Assembly: GCA_022316685.1 (NCBI GenBank)
Contig: JAKJHU010001407.1
Span: 1 to 64,000, forward strand
Direction of reading: 5' to 3'
Length of the DNA stretch: 64,000 bases
Source of the DNA: Progne subis subis
Lineage: Eukaryota; Chordata; Aves; Passeriformes; Hirundinidae
Below, piece by piece: positions 25,964 to 37,827 of the stretch (position 1 is its first letter; every line of letters starts with the position of its first letter). Both the position numbers and the translations under genes were made by a program. Under the pieces are notes generated by a model. That model had not been told where the DNA came from. It saw only the letters and a program-made list of their open reading frames with translations, and searched no databases.

Positions 25964-28900
25964 ATGGCCGGGGACACGGGGATGGCCGGGAAGGTGGCAC
26001 TGCTCCTGTGGGGTGAGTGCCCCGGGCACGGGCCTGACACCCCGGGGATGGGCCCTGGTGGGGCAGAGAGTGGTGGGGAGGGGGCCCAGGGGGGCTGTGG
26101 GGTCCTCCGAGGTCCCCAAGGGCAGCAGAGCCAGAGCATGGGCATGGAGCGAGTGTGACCAGAGTCGTGGGGTGGCTGTGGGGACAGGAACAGGGGAACA
26201 GGAAGAGGGGAACTGGGATGTGGGGACAGGAACAGGGGGATAGAGCTGTGGGGACAAGGATGTGACAAAAGGAACCTTGGGGCTGGGGCAGCCGTGGGGA
26301 CAGGGAACAGGGATGCAGGGACAGGGACAAGGGCCATGTAGCATGCAGATGGGGCATGGGGACAGGTGACATGGGAATGGGATCATGGGCACAGGGCCAT
26401 GGGGATGTGTCTGTGGGGACAGGTGCTGTGAGGATGGTGGAGGTGACCTCTGCAAGCGTGGGGTGTCCACAGTGTCCCCATGTCCTGCCTCAGCCCCTGG
26501 GTGACCGAGGTGTCCCTGTCCTCGAGACCTCCGTACTTCAGCAGTGTTCCTGTGGGGACAGTTTGGGGACAGACAGCACACCTCATCCCCTGGTGCTGCT
26601 GTCCACACGGTGCCACCCCCACCCAGCCCTGTCCCTTCTCCCTTCCAGCCCAGACCCTCGGCCTCGCTGGTGAGTCCTCGGGGGATGCCCTGTCCCCAGC
26701 CCGCTGTCCCCAGCCCCGCGGTGGCCCTGGCAGGCTGGTGTCTCCCTGTCACCCGCAGGAGCCCAGAGCACCCAGCTCCTGGTGAAGCCCCCCTGGACAC
26801 CGGCGGTGCTGTGGGACCGGGTGACACTGACCTGCCAGGGCTCGGGGACCGCCGGTGCCACCACCTGGTACAAGGACGGGAAGCGCTGGTGGGCAGAGGG
26901 ACCCGACAGCTTGACTGTCACCAGCAGAGGCAGCTACAAGTGTTACAGACCCGGCAGTGGGCTCAGCCCCCCCGTGAGAGTCTCCAATGGTGAGTGGGGG
27001 TCTTAAATGATCGGGGTGGCCCCTGACAGCTCTGGGTGGGCTCCGCTCCCTGGGTGGCCTCACGTCCCTCGTGTGACCAGAGCCCGTCCCCTGCACTCAG
27101 GGACATCCCAGTGCATCCCAGTGCGATGGGAGCCCCGTGGTGACACCTGTGCCACCCAGTTGCTCCTGGTGTCCCTGAGATCCTTCCCTGCAATGGAGAC
27201 TCCACCCAGATGTCCCCAGTGCCACGAGCACCCACCTTGGACCTGTCTGGAGCCCCTCAGTGTGATGGGTCCCTCCTGTCCCACAGAGCGGCTGGTGCTG
27301 CAGGTGCCAGCAGTGACGCTGCTGCAGGGGGACACGGTGACACTGCTGCAGGGGGACACGGTGACACTGCTGCAGGGGGACACGGTGACACTGCTGGAGG
27401 GGGACACGGTGACACTGCGCTGCCGGGGCTCGGAGGATATCTCGGTCACTGAGGTGCGATTTTACCAGGATGGAAAGGATCTGGGAGGGTCCTGGGAGGG
27501 TACCGAGCTGCTCCTGTCACCCCTGAAGCTGCATCACAGTGGCCGCTACCGCTGCCGGAGCTCGTTGCCTTTCTGGGAGTCAGAGTCAGCAGCGGTGACA
27601 GTGACAGTGCACGGTGAGCACCCCCACAGCTGCAACTCCAATATCCTGACACCCCCAATGTCACCTCCCAGGTGGACTCAGAGTCACAGTCCTCACCTCC
27701 CCTCTCCTTCCCAGAGCTCTTCACGGTGCCCGTGCTGGAGGGTCCCCCCGAGATCACCGAGGGGTCCCCCCTCAATCTCAGCTGCCTCAGCACCCCCAGC
27801 CCCCTGCGGCCCCGAGCCCCCGCTCCTGCACCTCTTCTACCGGGACGGGCAGAGGGTGGGGGGCCCGCAGGAGTCCCCGCAGGCTCCGGGTGCCCGCCAT
27901 GGGGGTCTCCGACTCGGGGAATTACAGCTGCCAGGTGCGCTCCGAGAGCGGAACCGTGCGGAAGAGCAGCGCCCGGCTCCACATCAGGGTTCACAGTGAG
28001 TGCAGGGGATGGGCACGGGGAGCCCCCACAGCCCCCTCGGGTCCCCTGCCCTACCCGGGTGCCCCCAGTCCAGTCGCAGGTCCCCCATCTTTTCTTGGAT
28101 CTCTCACCGGGTCCCCCCAGCCCCACGTGGCTCCTTCACCGCTCCCTGCTTCCCCCACCCCTCTCTGGCCTCCCCCCCCACGGTCCCCAGGTCCTCCCAT
28201 CCCCTCCCTGTGTCCCCACACCCTCCCCGGTGTCCCCCCATCCCTCTCCACATGTCCCCCCACTCACCTCCCCGTCCTTTCTTGGGGTTCCTTTCCCTGC
28301 CACCCCCAGCTCTGCGCCCCCTCTTCCTCTCTGGGGTCCCCCGGCCCCTCTCTGCCCCCCCCGTGTCCCTCACTGTCCCCTGGTGTCCCCCTCCCGCAGG
28401 GGTCCCGCCCTCGGGGGTGTCCCTGTGGGCGCAGCCCCCCGGGGCACAGGTGGCACTGGGGGACCGCCTGGAGCTGCGCTGCGCGGTGGCCGCGGGGACA
28501 GGTCCGCTGTCCTTCAGCTGGCACCGGGGGGGCTCGGGGGCACCGCTGGGCACCGGCCCCCGCCTGGAGCTGCGCCACGTTGGGGACAATGACAGCGGCC
28601 GCTATCACTGCCGGGTCAGCGACGGGGACAGCGTGGCCGAGAGCGTCCCCCTGAATGTCACCGTCCTGGGTGAGCGGGACCCTCGGGCCGGGGGTGACCC
28701 CACCCGCGGCACCCCCATCCCGCCTCGCCCGGTGCCAGCCCCGTCCGTGTCCCCGCAGTGCCCGTGGCCAATGCCACCGTCACCCCCGGTGCCCCGGCGC
28801 TGCGGGTGCGCGCAGGTGAGCCCGTGACCCTGCGCTGCTCGGTGCAGGTGGGCTCAGCCCCTGTCACCTTCACCTGGCTGCGCGAAGGGCAGGAGGTGGC

Positions 28901-30018
28901 CCGGGGTCCCCTCCTGGAGCTCGGGGACATCCGATGAGGCGACATTCGGGCACCTACCAGTGCGTGGCCACCAACCAGCTGGGACAGGACAGGGCACCGC
29001 GTGTTCCGGGCACTCAGCGCCGATGCTGGCCCTGGAGGTGACAACGCGGGGACACCTGGATCACAGGTGGGGTCACACAGGGTCAATGGGATTGCAGCAC
29101 CCCCAGAGTGACAGGTGAGCCTGACATGTTCCTTCTGTCCCCAGCAGTGGCCGCAGGGGTTGGCGTGTCCCTCCTCCTCCTGGTGCTGCTCAGTGGGTGC
29201 AGCTGTGGGCTGGCACCGGTGCAACAACATGGGTAGGTGACAATGGGGACAGTGGGGGCCCTGGGGAGGTGGGAGGCCACCTGGAATGTGAGGGTGATGG
29301 GCAGCACCCACAGCCCCTGACTTGGGCAGTGTTGAGTGCTCAGGATCTTTGCTCAGGGTCCTCAAGGATTTGGGGTGGTGTTGGAGGGTCTTGTAAAGAT
29401 GTTGGGGGTTCTTTCCGTGATGCTGGGGGAATTTGGAGGGTCCTCCTCCATGCCAGGCTTGGGCTTCTGGGCGCTCAGGGGATCCAGGGCAATGGGGGGG
29501 GTTCAGGGGTTCTGGGGGGCATCAGGGACGCTCAGGGGTCCTGGGAGAAACTCAAACTCCAGTGGGGTTTCAGGATTCCTGAGGGGGCCTTGGGGACCCA
29601 CAGTTACCCCTCCCCTCTTTCCTTTGCAGCTGCCAGGAAGCTCCAGGAAAGGTGAGTGGGGGGCTCAAACCCCACTGTCCCCTTTTACCCCAAACCCCAA
29701 GACCTCCCATTCCCCGCTCCCACATCCCTTTATCCCTGCAGTGCCCCCCCGGATCCCCCGGCCCCCCCAGAGGAGGGCGAGGTGCTGTACACCCACGTCG
29801 TGAGCGCCAGGCGGATGGGGGGTGAGTGCAGGGTGGGACACACGCAGAGGGACACCTCACCCACGAGTGTCACCCTGCCCAGATCCCACAGCCAGTGTCT
29901 CTTTGCAGTGTCCCCCCGTGCCACCACACTCCAGGATCCCCAGGTGACCTACGCGGAGCTGCGGGGATCCCGTGGACCACTGCGGGAACTCAGCGACATC
30001 TACGGGAATGTGCAGTGA
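25964..30018 (+). CDS. FCRL-B: five-Ig Fc receptor-like gene with eight apparent 1-base insertions
   Basis: Plus-strand paralogue of FCRL-A with the same eleven-exon plan: 25964-26012, 26649-26669, Ig1 26759-26989, Ig2 27287-27613, Ig3 27715-27995, Ig4 28400-28669, Ig5 28759-29066, transmembrane 29145-29232, then 29630-29651, 29742-29821 and 29909-30018. All splice sites are intact. As written, Ig3 carries two, Ig5 five and the membrane exon one extra base relative to the paralogues, so the frame breaks first near 27822. Removing eight bases would give a length divisible by three. Ig2 holds an in-frame 24-base tandem repeat (VTLLQGDT). The tail has VLYTHV and VTYAEL ITIMs. The start is the upstream ATG (MAGDTGMAGK); a second in-frame ATG follows six codons later. 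Either a young pseudogene or, more likely, unpolished assembly. Confidence 0.8.
27313..27420 (+). repeat. in-frame 24-bp coding minisatellite in FCRL-B Ig2
   Basis: Four consecutive copies of a 24-base unit, with core GTGACACTGCTGCAGGGGGA, precede the canonical GDTVTLRC of the Ig fold. Each unit adds VTLLQGDT (last copy VTLLEGDT). FCRL-C has two copies; FCRL-A and FCRL-D have none beyond the canonical strand. Confidence 0.95.
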
Positions 30019-30299
30019 CACTCAGGGCACACGTGGGCACTGGGGGCTGTGGGGGGACTGAGGGACTGTAGGGGACACCACCCATGGGTAGCCACCTGTG
30101 TGTGTCCCCCACTCCTCCCATGGGTGCCCAACGTTCATGGGTATGTGGGCACAAGTGGGGGTCACGTGTGAGCTGCACAGGGCACCCAGAGCTCCCCATG
30201 CCCCCAGAACACCAAAGGCCTTCCCCCACCCCCTTCCACTACCACGAGTGGCTCCTCATTCCGCATCCTGTGCTCCCAGCACCCTCAGAGACATGCCCC

Positions 30300-31130
30300 A
30301 TTCCCTCCCCACCGTGCTCCCAGTGCCCCGTGGGGCTCCCTATTTCCCCTCCCAGTGCCTCGCCATTGCTCCCAGTGTATCCCGGTGTTTCCCATTGTGT
30401 CTTCCAGTACTCCAGTACTCCCAGTGGCTCTGCAATCCCCCTCCCAGTGCTCCCAGTACACCCATGGCTCCTCAGCTCTCCTCCCAGCTCCAGGGGAACA
30501 GAGGACTCGTTTCCCTGTTAGCGGCACCAAAATGCTGCTTTTTGGTTAAACTGGCAGAAATGTCATTTCCTTGTTCAGCTCTGTCGAGCTTTAGGAATGG
30601 GATTCTCCAGTTTCTGGCTGACACTAAAAGCCAGGGGCTGCTGCCACTCCCCCTGCCAGTGGAGGCACAGAAGGCAAAGATCCCAAAGGGCTGAGAGAAG
30701 AACAAATTCCTGCAAACAGCGATGAGACAACAAAACAACAAGGTTCAGAATCCAAAGGGTCACAAAAGGAACAATTTCCAAGGAAAGCTCCCAAAAAGGA
30801 ACAAACCTCAGACTCTTCCCCCAGCACATTTCCTCCACCAGAGGAACCTGGCAGAGCCATGGACCTTCATTGCTCTGATGGCCAAAGTGACCTTCAGAAG
30901 GTTCTAGATTCTCTTGTCCCCTGCCCCAAACCCCTCCTCTGCCGTGTTGCCCACAACATGATGCCATCACGGCCCTCTGGGTCTTCTGGAGATTTCTTCT
31001 TCTCCTGGGTAGTCAGAATGAGTCCACAGCACAGCGTGGGGCTGAGTTTCCAGTCAGTTCCAGGAGCTCTGGACACCCGTCCAGACCCAGGCAAACTCTG
31101 CCATGACCTCTCCTGCCAAAGGGACGGTAT
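30300..31130. other. FCRL 3' flank, continued beyond the palindrome
   Basis: 30440-30900 has an inverted match at 43600-43790 plus 41690-41920 (interrupted there by retroelements). This marks it as part of an older duplicated FCRL unit rather than the recent palindrome. Repeats of CCCAGTGCTCCCAGTA lie at 30350-30470. No gene is seen. Confidence 0.6.
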
Positions 31131-31500
31131 CCTGATTTAGAGGTGTCTGCCGAGGAAGGCTGGAACCTCCCTTGGAATGGAAATCACGGCTGCCTTCCCT
31201 TCAAAGTATAATTTTTTCAAAATTATGGGGCTTCCAGGCAAAGATATGGGAATAACAGGTTTTTACTAGAATATACATAACAAGACAATCAAACAACAAC
31301 GCCGCCAGCAGCAACAAACCAAAGTACAAACCCAGTGACAGCCCTCTCTCGGCTGCAGGCGCTTCCCCTCCGCTGCAGTTCCAGGCACGGCCAGCAGGGG
31401 CGCTGCTGGGTCACAGCCAGACAGAGTGAGATGATTCCTCCACGGCTGCAGAGGGCGCTGTGCGCCGGCTCAGACATCGCTCTCTATGGTTAATAGAGAC
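31130..31500 (-). mobile_element. LTR/ERV fragment, CTTGGTTT-type family, with leader region
   Basis: 31140-31290 matches the LTR family seen at 33158 and 33760 (GTCTGCC, CCTCCCTT, ATTATGGGGCTTCCAGGCAAAGATATGGG motifs in order). 31290-31490 matches 42690-42800 in inverted orientation, including two GCAGGGGCGCTG-type motifs. Fragmentary; no protein-coding part recognised. Confidence 0.55.
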
Positions 31501-31739
31501 TCAGCCAGTGGAGGTGGGAGAGACAGACAGACAGGCAGACAGACAGAGGGAAAGAAGCTTCATTCCCTCACTGACAGGGGTGGGGGCAGCTGGTGACGGT
31601 GTCTGGATGGACTGCAGCAGAATCCCGCTCCTGCAGGGCTCGTGTGCCACACGGGGTGTGGGGTTAAAGTGTAGCAAAAAGCCCAAAGCGTTGGCAGAAA
31701 GCAGCGGAGCTGGGCAGATGTTACCCTGGTTTTTCTGAG

Positions 31740-32235
31740 TTTTTTTTATTAGCCTTTTGAATTTCATAATGGAGTCAGATCTTTTAGTTACTGTACAATA
31801 TTAGAGCAGTTTTCTACCTTTCCCACACATGTAACATAAACAAATCCTTTGTTTTTCATTCTCTGTCCTTTGTTTGCATATTTCTAACCTGAAAACAACT
31901 GTAACTGACAATTGGTCTGGCCACTGAGGCTGAGGGGTGGAAACCCCAAAAAGCCAATCTTCTGCTAGACCCACAAACGTATAAAAAGTAAAGAATAAAC
32001 AAAGGGGCTCTCTTCCTCCTCTCTCTGCTCTCTCAGCAGTGAACTGGGATCGGAAGGACCTCTGCTTTGCAAAAATATCTTGTCTGCGTGTGACTGCTTT
32101 GTGTGTCTCAGTGACAGGCAGTGACAGCTGGGCTCCCGCAAACAACTGGCACGCAGCCAGGGGACGCGCCCTCTGGGTCCCAGGTTCAGCCCTCTGAAAA
32201 ACAAGGTTCACTTTCTTGGTAAAATTTAAAAGTTT
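31740..32235 (-). mobile_element. LTR fragment, second family
   Basis: Inverted match to 57130-57440: shared ATTGTACAGTA, AACAAAGGATTTG, AACTGTAACTGA-type and GGTCTGGCCA motifs, and an ATACGTTTGTGG/TTTTTATAC box. The AAGAATAAAC polyadenylation signal reads from the minus-strand copy. Non-coding. Confidence 0.6.
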
Positions 32236-32870
32236 GGTAAAAAAGGAAACAGAAAAGCAAAATAGTTAATGGCCTCGTGCTCTGCATACCCCACCAAGAG
32301 CACACCTCACCAGCCCAGAAACACTTCTTTAAATGCACCAGTGTGTTACATATTCATAGACCCTCACGTGTTATTCAAACGTTCTTTTGCTTTGTTTCAA
32401 CCCCCAGCCCTGCCCCATTCCATCTTGCAGATCCCCTTTTTAATTCTCCTTGTGATTCCATCCTGCGGATTAAATCTCTTTATGGCTCCGTCCTGTTGTC
32501 CCACTCCCTGATAACAGGATCGATCAATTCTTCCTTTGGAGTTCTGGGGTCTGTCACCATTATCTTCATCCAGATAATCTGAGAATGTGGGGAATTTCCT
32601 GATTATCTTTACAATTCTTCTGAGTTAGCTACATGAACAAAAAAGCGTTCTACATACCATGCTGTAGTCCAAGAAGTATACATACATCACACTACTATTT
32701 CTACATCTTGTTAATAGCAGAAATAAAAGAATCTATCTTCATACAGCAACGTTTTCTAACATTACACATATAGCATTCAGTTTTAATATTCGCGAAAAGC
32801 CAGTAATATAATTTGTGCTTATCACAACTCCGAGGCACCTGAGTGCATGGTGAGGGTCCGTTCTAGTGCG
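32236..32870. other. AT-rich spacer DNA
   Basis: No recognisable gene. 32260-32520 resembles LTR or gag-leader debris (short TG/CA-bounded pieces). The rest is unassigned. Confidence 0.3.
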
Positions 32871-32894
32871 ATCAGGAGTTAAAAAAGTCCCACT

Positions 32895-33157
32895 TCAAGG
32901 GCTGCTCTTACGAACTTCATCTCGTTACACTCTGTCCATCCATCCAACCGTTCCAGATCTCTCTGCAGAGCCCTCCTACCTTCCAACAGATTGACACACG
33001 CTCCCAGCTTAGTGTCATCCGCAAATTTACTAATGAAAGATTCAATACCCTCACCCATGTCATCAATAAAAATATTGGACAGAGCTGGCCCCAGCACAGA
33101 CCCCTGAGGGACACCACCGGTGAGTGACCGCCAGCAGGATGCAACACTGCTCACCAC
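32895..33157 (-). mobile_element. CR1-type LINE fragment (reverse transcriptase segment)
   Basis: The minus strand encodes an RT stretch typical of avian CR1: GVPQGSVLGP, then NIFIDDMGEGIE, the catalytic-region FADD motif, and RDLERLDGW. It is truncated at both ends. The 5' side is cut by an LTR that begins TGTCTTGG at 33158. The fragment is far from full length and cannot be active. Confidence 0.9.
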
Positions 33158-34430
33158 TGTCTTGGTTTTGAAAGAAAGTTGTCTGCCAGGGAAAACTGGA
33201 GCCTCCCTTCGAATGGAGAATGTAAACCCCCCTTCCCTCCAAATTATTATAATTTTGAAATTAGCGAGGCAAAGATGTGGGGATAGGAGTAACAGTTCTT
33301 TACTAGGAATATTAAAAAAAGGAAAATGCAAATGTAGTAGTACAAACAAAACAAAACGAAAAAACCAAACAAACAAACAAACAAAACACCAAGCAAGGAA
33401 GCGAACAAAGATCCTGGAAAACCCTGACAGAGTCAGGGATATGACCTGACCCCCTGTTGGTCAGGGTGTTGGAAGCAGTCCAGATAAATCCTCCTGGAGT
33501 AACAGATGTGGCTCTGTGGAGTAGAGATGGTCCTGCAGAAAGTCCAGCGGTGGCGAGATGGATCCGGACTTCCTCAGGGAATCCAGTGGAAAATCCGGAT
33601 CCCTTGTGTCCTTCAGTGCCAGTTTTTATCCATCTGGGAGCAGCTGGCTCCTCCCCGCTGTGTGCAGCATCTCCCAGGGGATGATGGAATGTGTCCTGGC
33701 ACTGGTGGGCACTGATGGCCCATTATCAGGAGATGGCCCCTGGAGGATGGAGGGCAATTTGTCTTGGTTTGAAAGACAGGTATCTGCTAGGGAGGGTTGG
33801 GGCCTCTCTAGGAAAGGGGAATTCCAATCCCTTCCCTGCAAATTATTATAATTTAGTAAATTAAAGCGGCTTTTCAGGCAGAGTTACGGGGAAAGGAATA
33901 ACAGTTCTTTACTAGTAAGTACAACAAGGCAAACAAACAACAGCAACTGCAGCATTAATAATAAACAGAACCAGGAACCTCGAGGGGCTTTGTTTCACAA
34001 AGCCTGGGGCAGTCTGATCTCTTGGGACCCCGAGAGCACCAAACTGGAATGGTGGAAATCCCCGGGCTGTCAGCGGGGTGTGGGGCTACAGCGTAGCGCA
34101 AAGAGGAGCGCTGGAGAAGCCTCGATGGCCGGACAGAGCTGGCCCAGCTCCAGCGGGGCAGGTGGAGGAGCTCAGAATTCCTGGGCACATGTAAAGATGG
34201 TAGATTTCCCAGGACCAGACTTTCTGTGGACAGCGGATTCCTCCCGCAGCAAGCAGCAGCCTGGCCGACCTCTTGGATGCTGAGAACAAGAAGAACCCCC
34301 AGCTCTGTCCTTTTCCTGCCTCAAAACTCGAGTGATCTTCGCCCTCCCAACTTTCACCATCTCCTTCGTGTTGCTCAAGCAACATCTAAGCACCAGTACT
34401 TACTCTCTTAGCAACTTACTTGGAAAAATT
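33158..34430 (-). mobile_element. two adjacent LTR-family copies, CTTGGTTT type
   Basis: Two similar segments begin TGTCTTGGTTT at 33158 and TGTCTTGGTTT at about 33760. Each continues GAAAGA, GTCTGC/ATCTGC, CCTCC/CCTCT, AATTATTATAATTT and ACAGTTCTTTACTAG. The reverse complement ends in CAAGACA, as in the plus-orientation copies at 57990 and 59352. The first copy interrupts the CR1 fragment. No intact retroviral gene. Confidence 0.65.
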
Positions 34431-34752
34431 CTGTAAGGGAAAAAAAAGACACAAACCAAACCCCCAACAATGGGGCAGTCTCTGAGGGTGCTGGGAGCAC
34501 GGGATGTGGAATGGGGAGCCACTCGTGATAGTGGAAGGGTGGTGGGAAAGTCGTGGGGGGTTCTGGGGGCATGGGGAGCTCTGGGTGCTCTGTGCAGCTC
34601 ACACGTGACCCCCACTTGTGCCCACATACCCATGAACGTTGGGCACCCATGGGAGGAGTGGGGGACACACACAGGTGGCTACCCATGGGTGGTGTCCCCT
34701 ACAGTCCCTCAGTCCCCCCACAGCCCCCCAGTGCCCACGTGTGCCCTGAGTG

Positions 34753-37700
34753 TCACTGCACATTCCCGTAGACGTCGCTGAGTTCCCGCAGTGGCCCACG
34801 GGATCCCCGCAGCTCCGCGTAGGTCACCTGGGGATCCTGGAGTGTGGTGGCACAGGGGGACACTGCAAAGAGACACTGGCTGTGGGATCTGGGCAGGGTG
34901 ACACTCGTGGGTGAGGTGTCCCTCTGCGTGTGTCCCACCCTGCACTCACCCCCCATCCGCCTGGCGCTCACGACGTGGGTGTACAGCACCTCGCCCTCCT
35001 CTGGGGGGGCCGGGGGATCCGGGGGGGCACTGCAGGGATAAAGGGATGTGGGAGCGGGGAATGGGAGGTCTTGGGGTTTGGGGTAAAAGGGGACAGTGGG
35101 GTTTGAGCCCCACACTCACCTTTCCTGGAGCTTCCTGGCAGCTGCAAAGGAAAGAGGGGAGGGGTAACTGTGGGTCCCCAAGGCCCCCTCAGGAATCCTG
35201 AAACCCCACTGGAGCTTGAGTTTCTCCCAGGACCCCTGAGCGTCCCTGATGCCCCCCAGAACCCCTGAACCCCCCATTGCCCTGGATCCCTGAGCGCCCA
35301 GAAGCCCAAGCCTGGCCTGGAGGAGGACCCTCCAAATTCCCCCAGCATCACGGAAAGAACCCCCAACATCTTTATAAGACCCTCCAACACCACCCCAAAT
35401 CCTTGAGGACCCTGAGCAAAGATCCTGAGCACTCAGCACTGCCCAAGTCAGGGGCTGTGGGTGCTGCCCATCACCCCCACATTCCAGATGGCCTCCCACC
35501 TCCCCAGGGCCCCCACTGTCCCCATTGTCACCTACCCATGTTGTTGCACCGGTGCCAGCCCACAGCTGCACCCACGAGCAGCACCAGGAGGAGGAGGGAC
35601 ACGCCAACCCCTGCGGCCACTGCTGGGGACAGAAGGAACATGTCAGGCTCACCTGTCACTCTGGGGGTCCTGCAATCCCATTGACCCTGTGTGACCCCAC
35701 CTGTGTCCCGGTGTCCCCACGTTGTCACCTCCAGTGCCAGCTCATCACTGAGCGCCCGGAACACGCGGTGCCCGTCCTGTCCCAGCTGGTTGGTGGCCAC
35801 GCACTGGTAGGTGCCCGAATGTCGCCTCTCGGTGTCCCCGAGCTCCAGGAGGGGACCCCGGGCCACCTCCTGCCCGTCGCGCAGCCAGGTGAAGGTGACA
35901 GGGGCTGAGCCCACCTGCACCGAGCAGCGCAGGGTCACGGGCTCACCTGCGCGCACCCGCAGCGCCGGGGGACCGGGGGTGACGGTGGCATTGGCCACGG
36001 GCACTGCGGGGACACGGACGGGGCTGAGGCCAGAGGGAGGTGCTGGCACCCAGCGTAGGAGGATCAGGGACCCTCCAACACCGGCACCGTGAAGAGCTCA
36101 GGGAAGCAGAGGGGAGGTGAGGACCGTGACTCTGGGTCCACCGGGAGGTGCGTTGGGGGTGTCAGGATATTGGAGTTGCAGCCGTGGGGGTGCTCACCGT
36201 GCACTGTCACTGTCACCGGAGCTGACACTGCCGGCCATGAGATCACCGAGCCCCTGCAGCGGTAGCGGCCGCTGTGGTGCTGCTGCACCGGGGACAGGAG
36301 CAGCTCGGTGCCATTGAGGGACCCCCCCAGATCCTTCCCGTCCTGGTAAAATCGCAGCCCGATGATCGACATGTTCTGCATGCCCCGGCAGCGCAGTGTC
36401 ACCGTGTCCCCCTGCAGCAGTGTCACCGTGTCCCCCTGCAGCAGCGTCACTGCTGGCACCTGCAGCACCAGTCGGTCTGTGGGACAGGAGGGACCCATCA
36501 CACTGAGGGGCTCCAGACAGGTCCAAGGTGAGTGCCCATGGCAGCAGGGACATCTGGGTGGAGTCTCCATTGTAGGGAGGATCCCAGGGACACCAGGAGC
36601 AGCCCCATGGCACAGGCGTCACCACGGGGCTCCCATCGCACTGGGATGCACTGGCATGCACTGGCATGCACTGGCATGCACTGGGATGTCCCTGAGTGCA
36701 GGGGACAGGCTCTGGTCACAGGAGGGACGTGAGGCCACCCAGGGAGCAGAGCGCACCCGGAGCTTTCAGGGGCCACCCCGATCATTTAAGATCCCCACTC
36801 ACCATTGGAGACTCTCACGGGGGGGCTGCGCCCACTGCCGGGTCTGTAACACGTGTAGCTGCCACTGCTGGAGACAGTCAAGCTGTCGAGTCCTTCTGGC
36901 CACCAGCGCTGCCCATCAATGTACCAGGTGGTGGCACCGGCGGTCCCCGAGCCCTGGCAGGTCAGTGTCACCTGGTCCCACAGCACCGCCGGTGTCCAGG
37001 GGGGCTCCACCAGGAGCTGGGTGCTCTGGGCTCCTGCGGGTGACAGGGGACACCAGCCTGCCAGGGCCACCGCGGGGCTGGGGACAGCGGGCTGGGGACA
37101 GGGCATCCCCCGAGGACTCACCAGCGAGGCCGAGGGTCTGGGCTGGAAGGGAGAAGGGACAGGGCTGGGTGGGGGTGGCACCGCGGGGACAGCGGCACCA
37201 GGGGAATGAGGTGTGCTGTCTGTCCCCAAAGTGTCCCCACAGGAACACTGCTGAAGCACGGAGGTCTTGAGGACAGGGACACCGCGGTCACCCGGGGCTG
37301 AGGCAGGACATGGGGACACTGTGGACACCCCACGCTTGCAGAGGTCACCTCCACCATCCTCACAGCACCTGTCCCCACAGACACATCCCCATGGCCCTGT
37401 GCCCATGATCCCATTCCCATGGCACCTGTCCCCATGCCCCATCTGCATGCTACATGGCCCTTGTCCCTGTCCCTGCATCCCTGTTCCCTGTCCCCACGGC
37501 TGCCCCAGCCCCAAGGTTCCTTTTGTCACGTCCTTGTCCCCACAGCTCTATCCCCCTGTTCCTGTCCCCACATCCCAGTTCCCCTCTTCCTGTTCCCCTG
37601 TTCCTGTCCCCACAGCCACCCCACGGCTCTGGTCACACTCGCTCCATGCCCATGCTCTGGCTCTGCTGCCCTTGGGGACCTCAGAGGACCCCACAGCCCC

Positions 37701-37827
37701 CCTGTGCCCCCTCCCCACCACTCTCTGCCCCACCAGGGCCCATCCCCGGGGTGTCAGGCCCGTGCCCGGGGCACTCACCCCACAGGAGCAGTGCCACCTT
37801 CCCGGCCATCCCCGTGTCCCCGGCCAT
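34753..37827 (-). CDS. FCRL-C: shortened Fc receptor-like inhibitory receptor (Ig1-Ig2-Ig5, two ITIMs)
   Basis: Right-arm copy of FCRL-B. Nine minus-strand exons: 37827-37779, 37142-37122, Ig1 37033-36803, Ig2 36476-36198, Ig5 36003-35701, transmembrane 35622-35536, 35141-35120, 35029-34950 and 34862-34753. Total 1182 bases, 393 residues, with no stop. All Ig exons are phase 1-1, so loss of Ig3 and Ig4 keeps the frame. Only the first few codons of Ig3 survive (about 36064-36100), ending in a stop with a damaged acceptor, so they are probably skipped. The signal peptide starts MAGDTGMAGKVALLLW. Ig2 begins DRLVLQVPAVTLLQGD and has two 24-base repeat units. The membrane span has no charged residue. 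The tail keeps VLYTHV and VTYAEL. Expected to be a functional three-domain inhibitory receptor. Confidence 0.88.
36391..36450 (-). repeat. in-frame 24-bp coding minisatellite in FCRL-C Ig2
   Basis: Two copies of the 24-base VTLLQGDT-encoding unit precede the canonical VTLRC strand. Same position as the four-copy array in FCRL-B. Confidence 0.95.
36640..36690. repeat. short tandem repeat CACTGGCATG
   Basis: About four units of 10-11 bases in the FCRL-C intron between Ig1 and Ig2. FCRL-B has a single GACATCCCAGTGCATCCCAGTG version at about 27100. Confidence 0.8.

Larger units (their letters stand above)
23490..30300 (+). repeat. left arm of a large inverted duplication (contains FCRL-B)
   Basis: Continuous inverted homology to 34470-40195. 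Examples are the pieces around 23640 and 40070 (CCACGGCACAGGGATGGGCA and its complement), 24750 and 39030 (GGCATTTACCATCATCAGGG), the whole FCRL gene, and the 3' flank with CCACGAGTGGCTCC. The arms differ by single bases, by about 1 kb missing from the right arm (Ig3-Ig4), and by small indels. Confidence 0.9.

Noticed and set aside
32879..33376. Single 165-codon protein from the LINE region
   Set aside because: Only the middle part is CR1 reverse transcriptase. The first third is LTR DNA fused by chance, so the element is broken.
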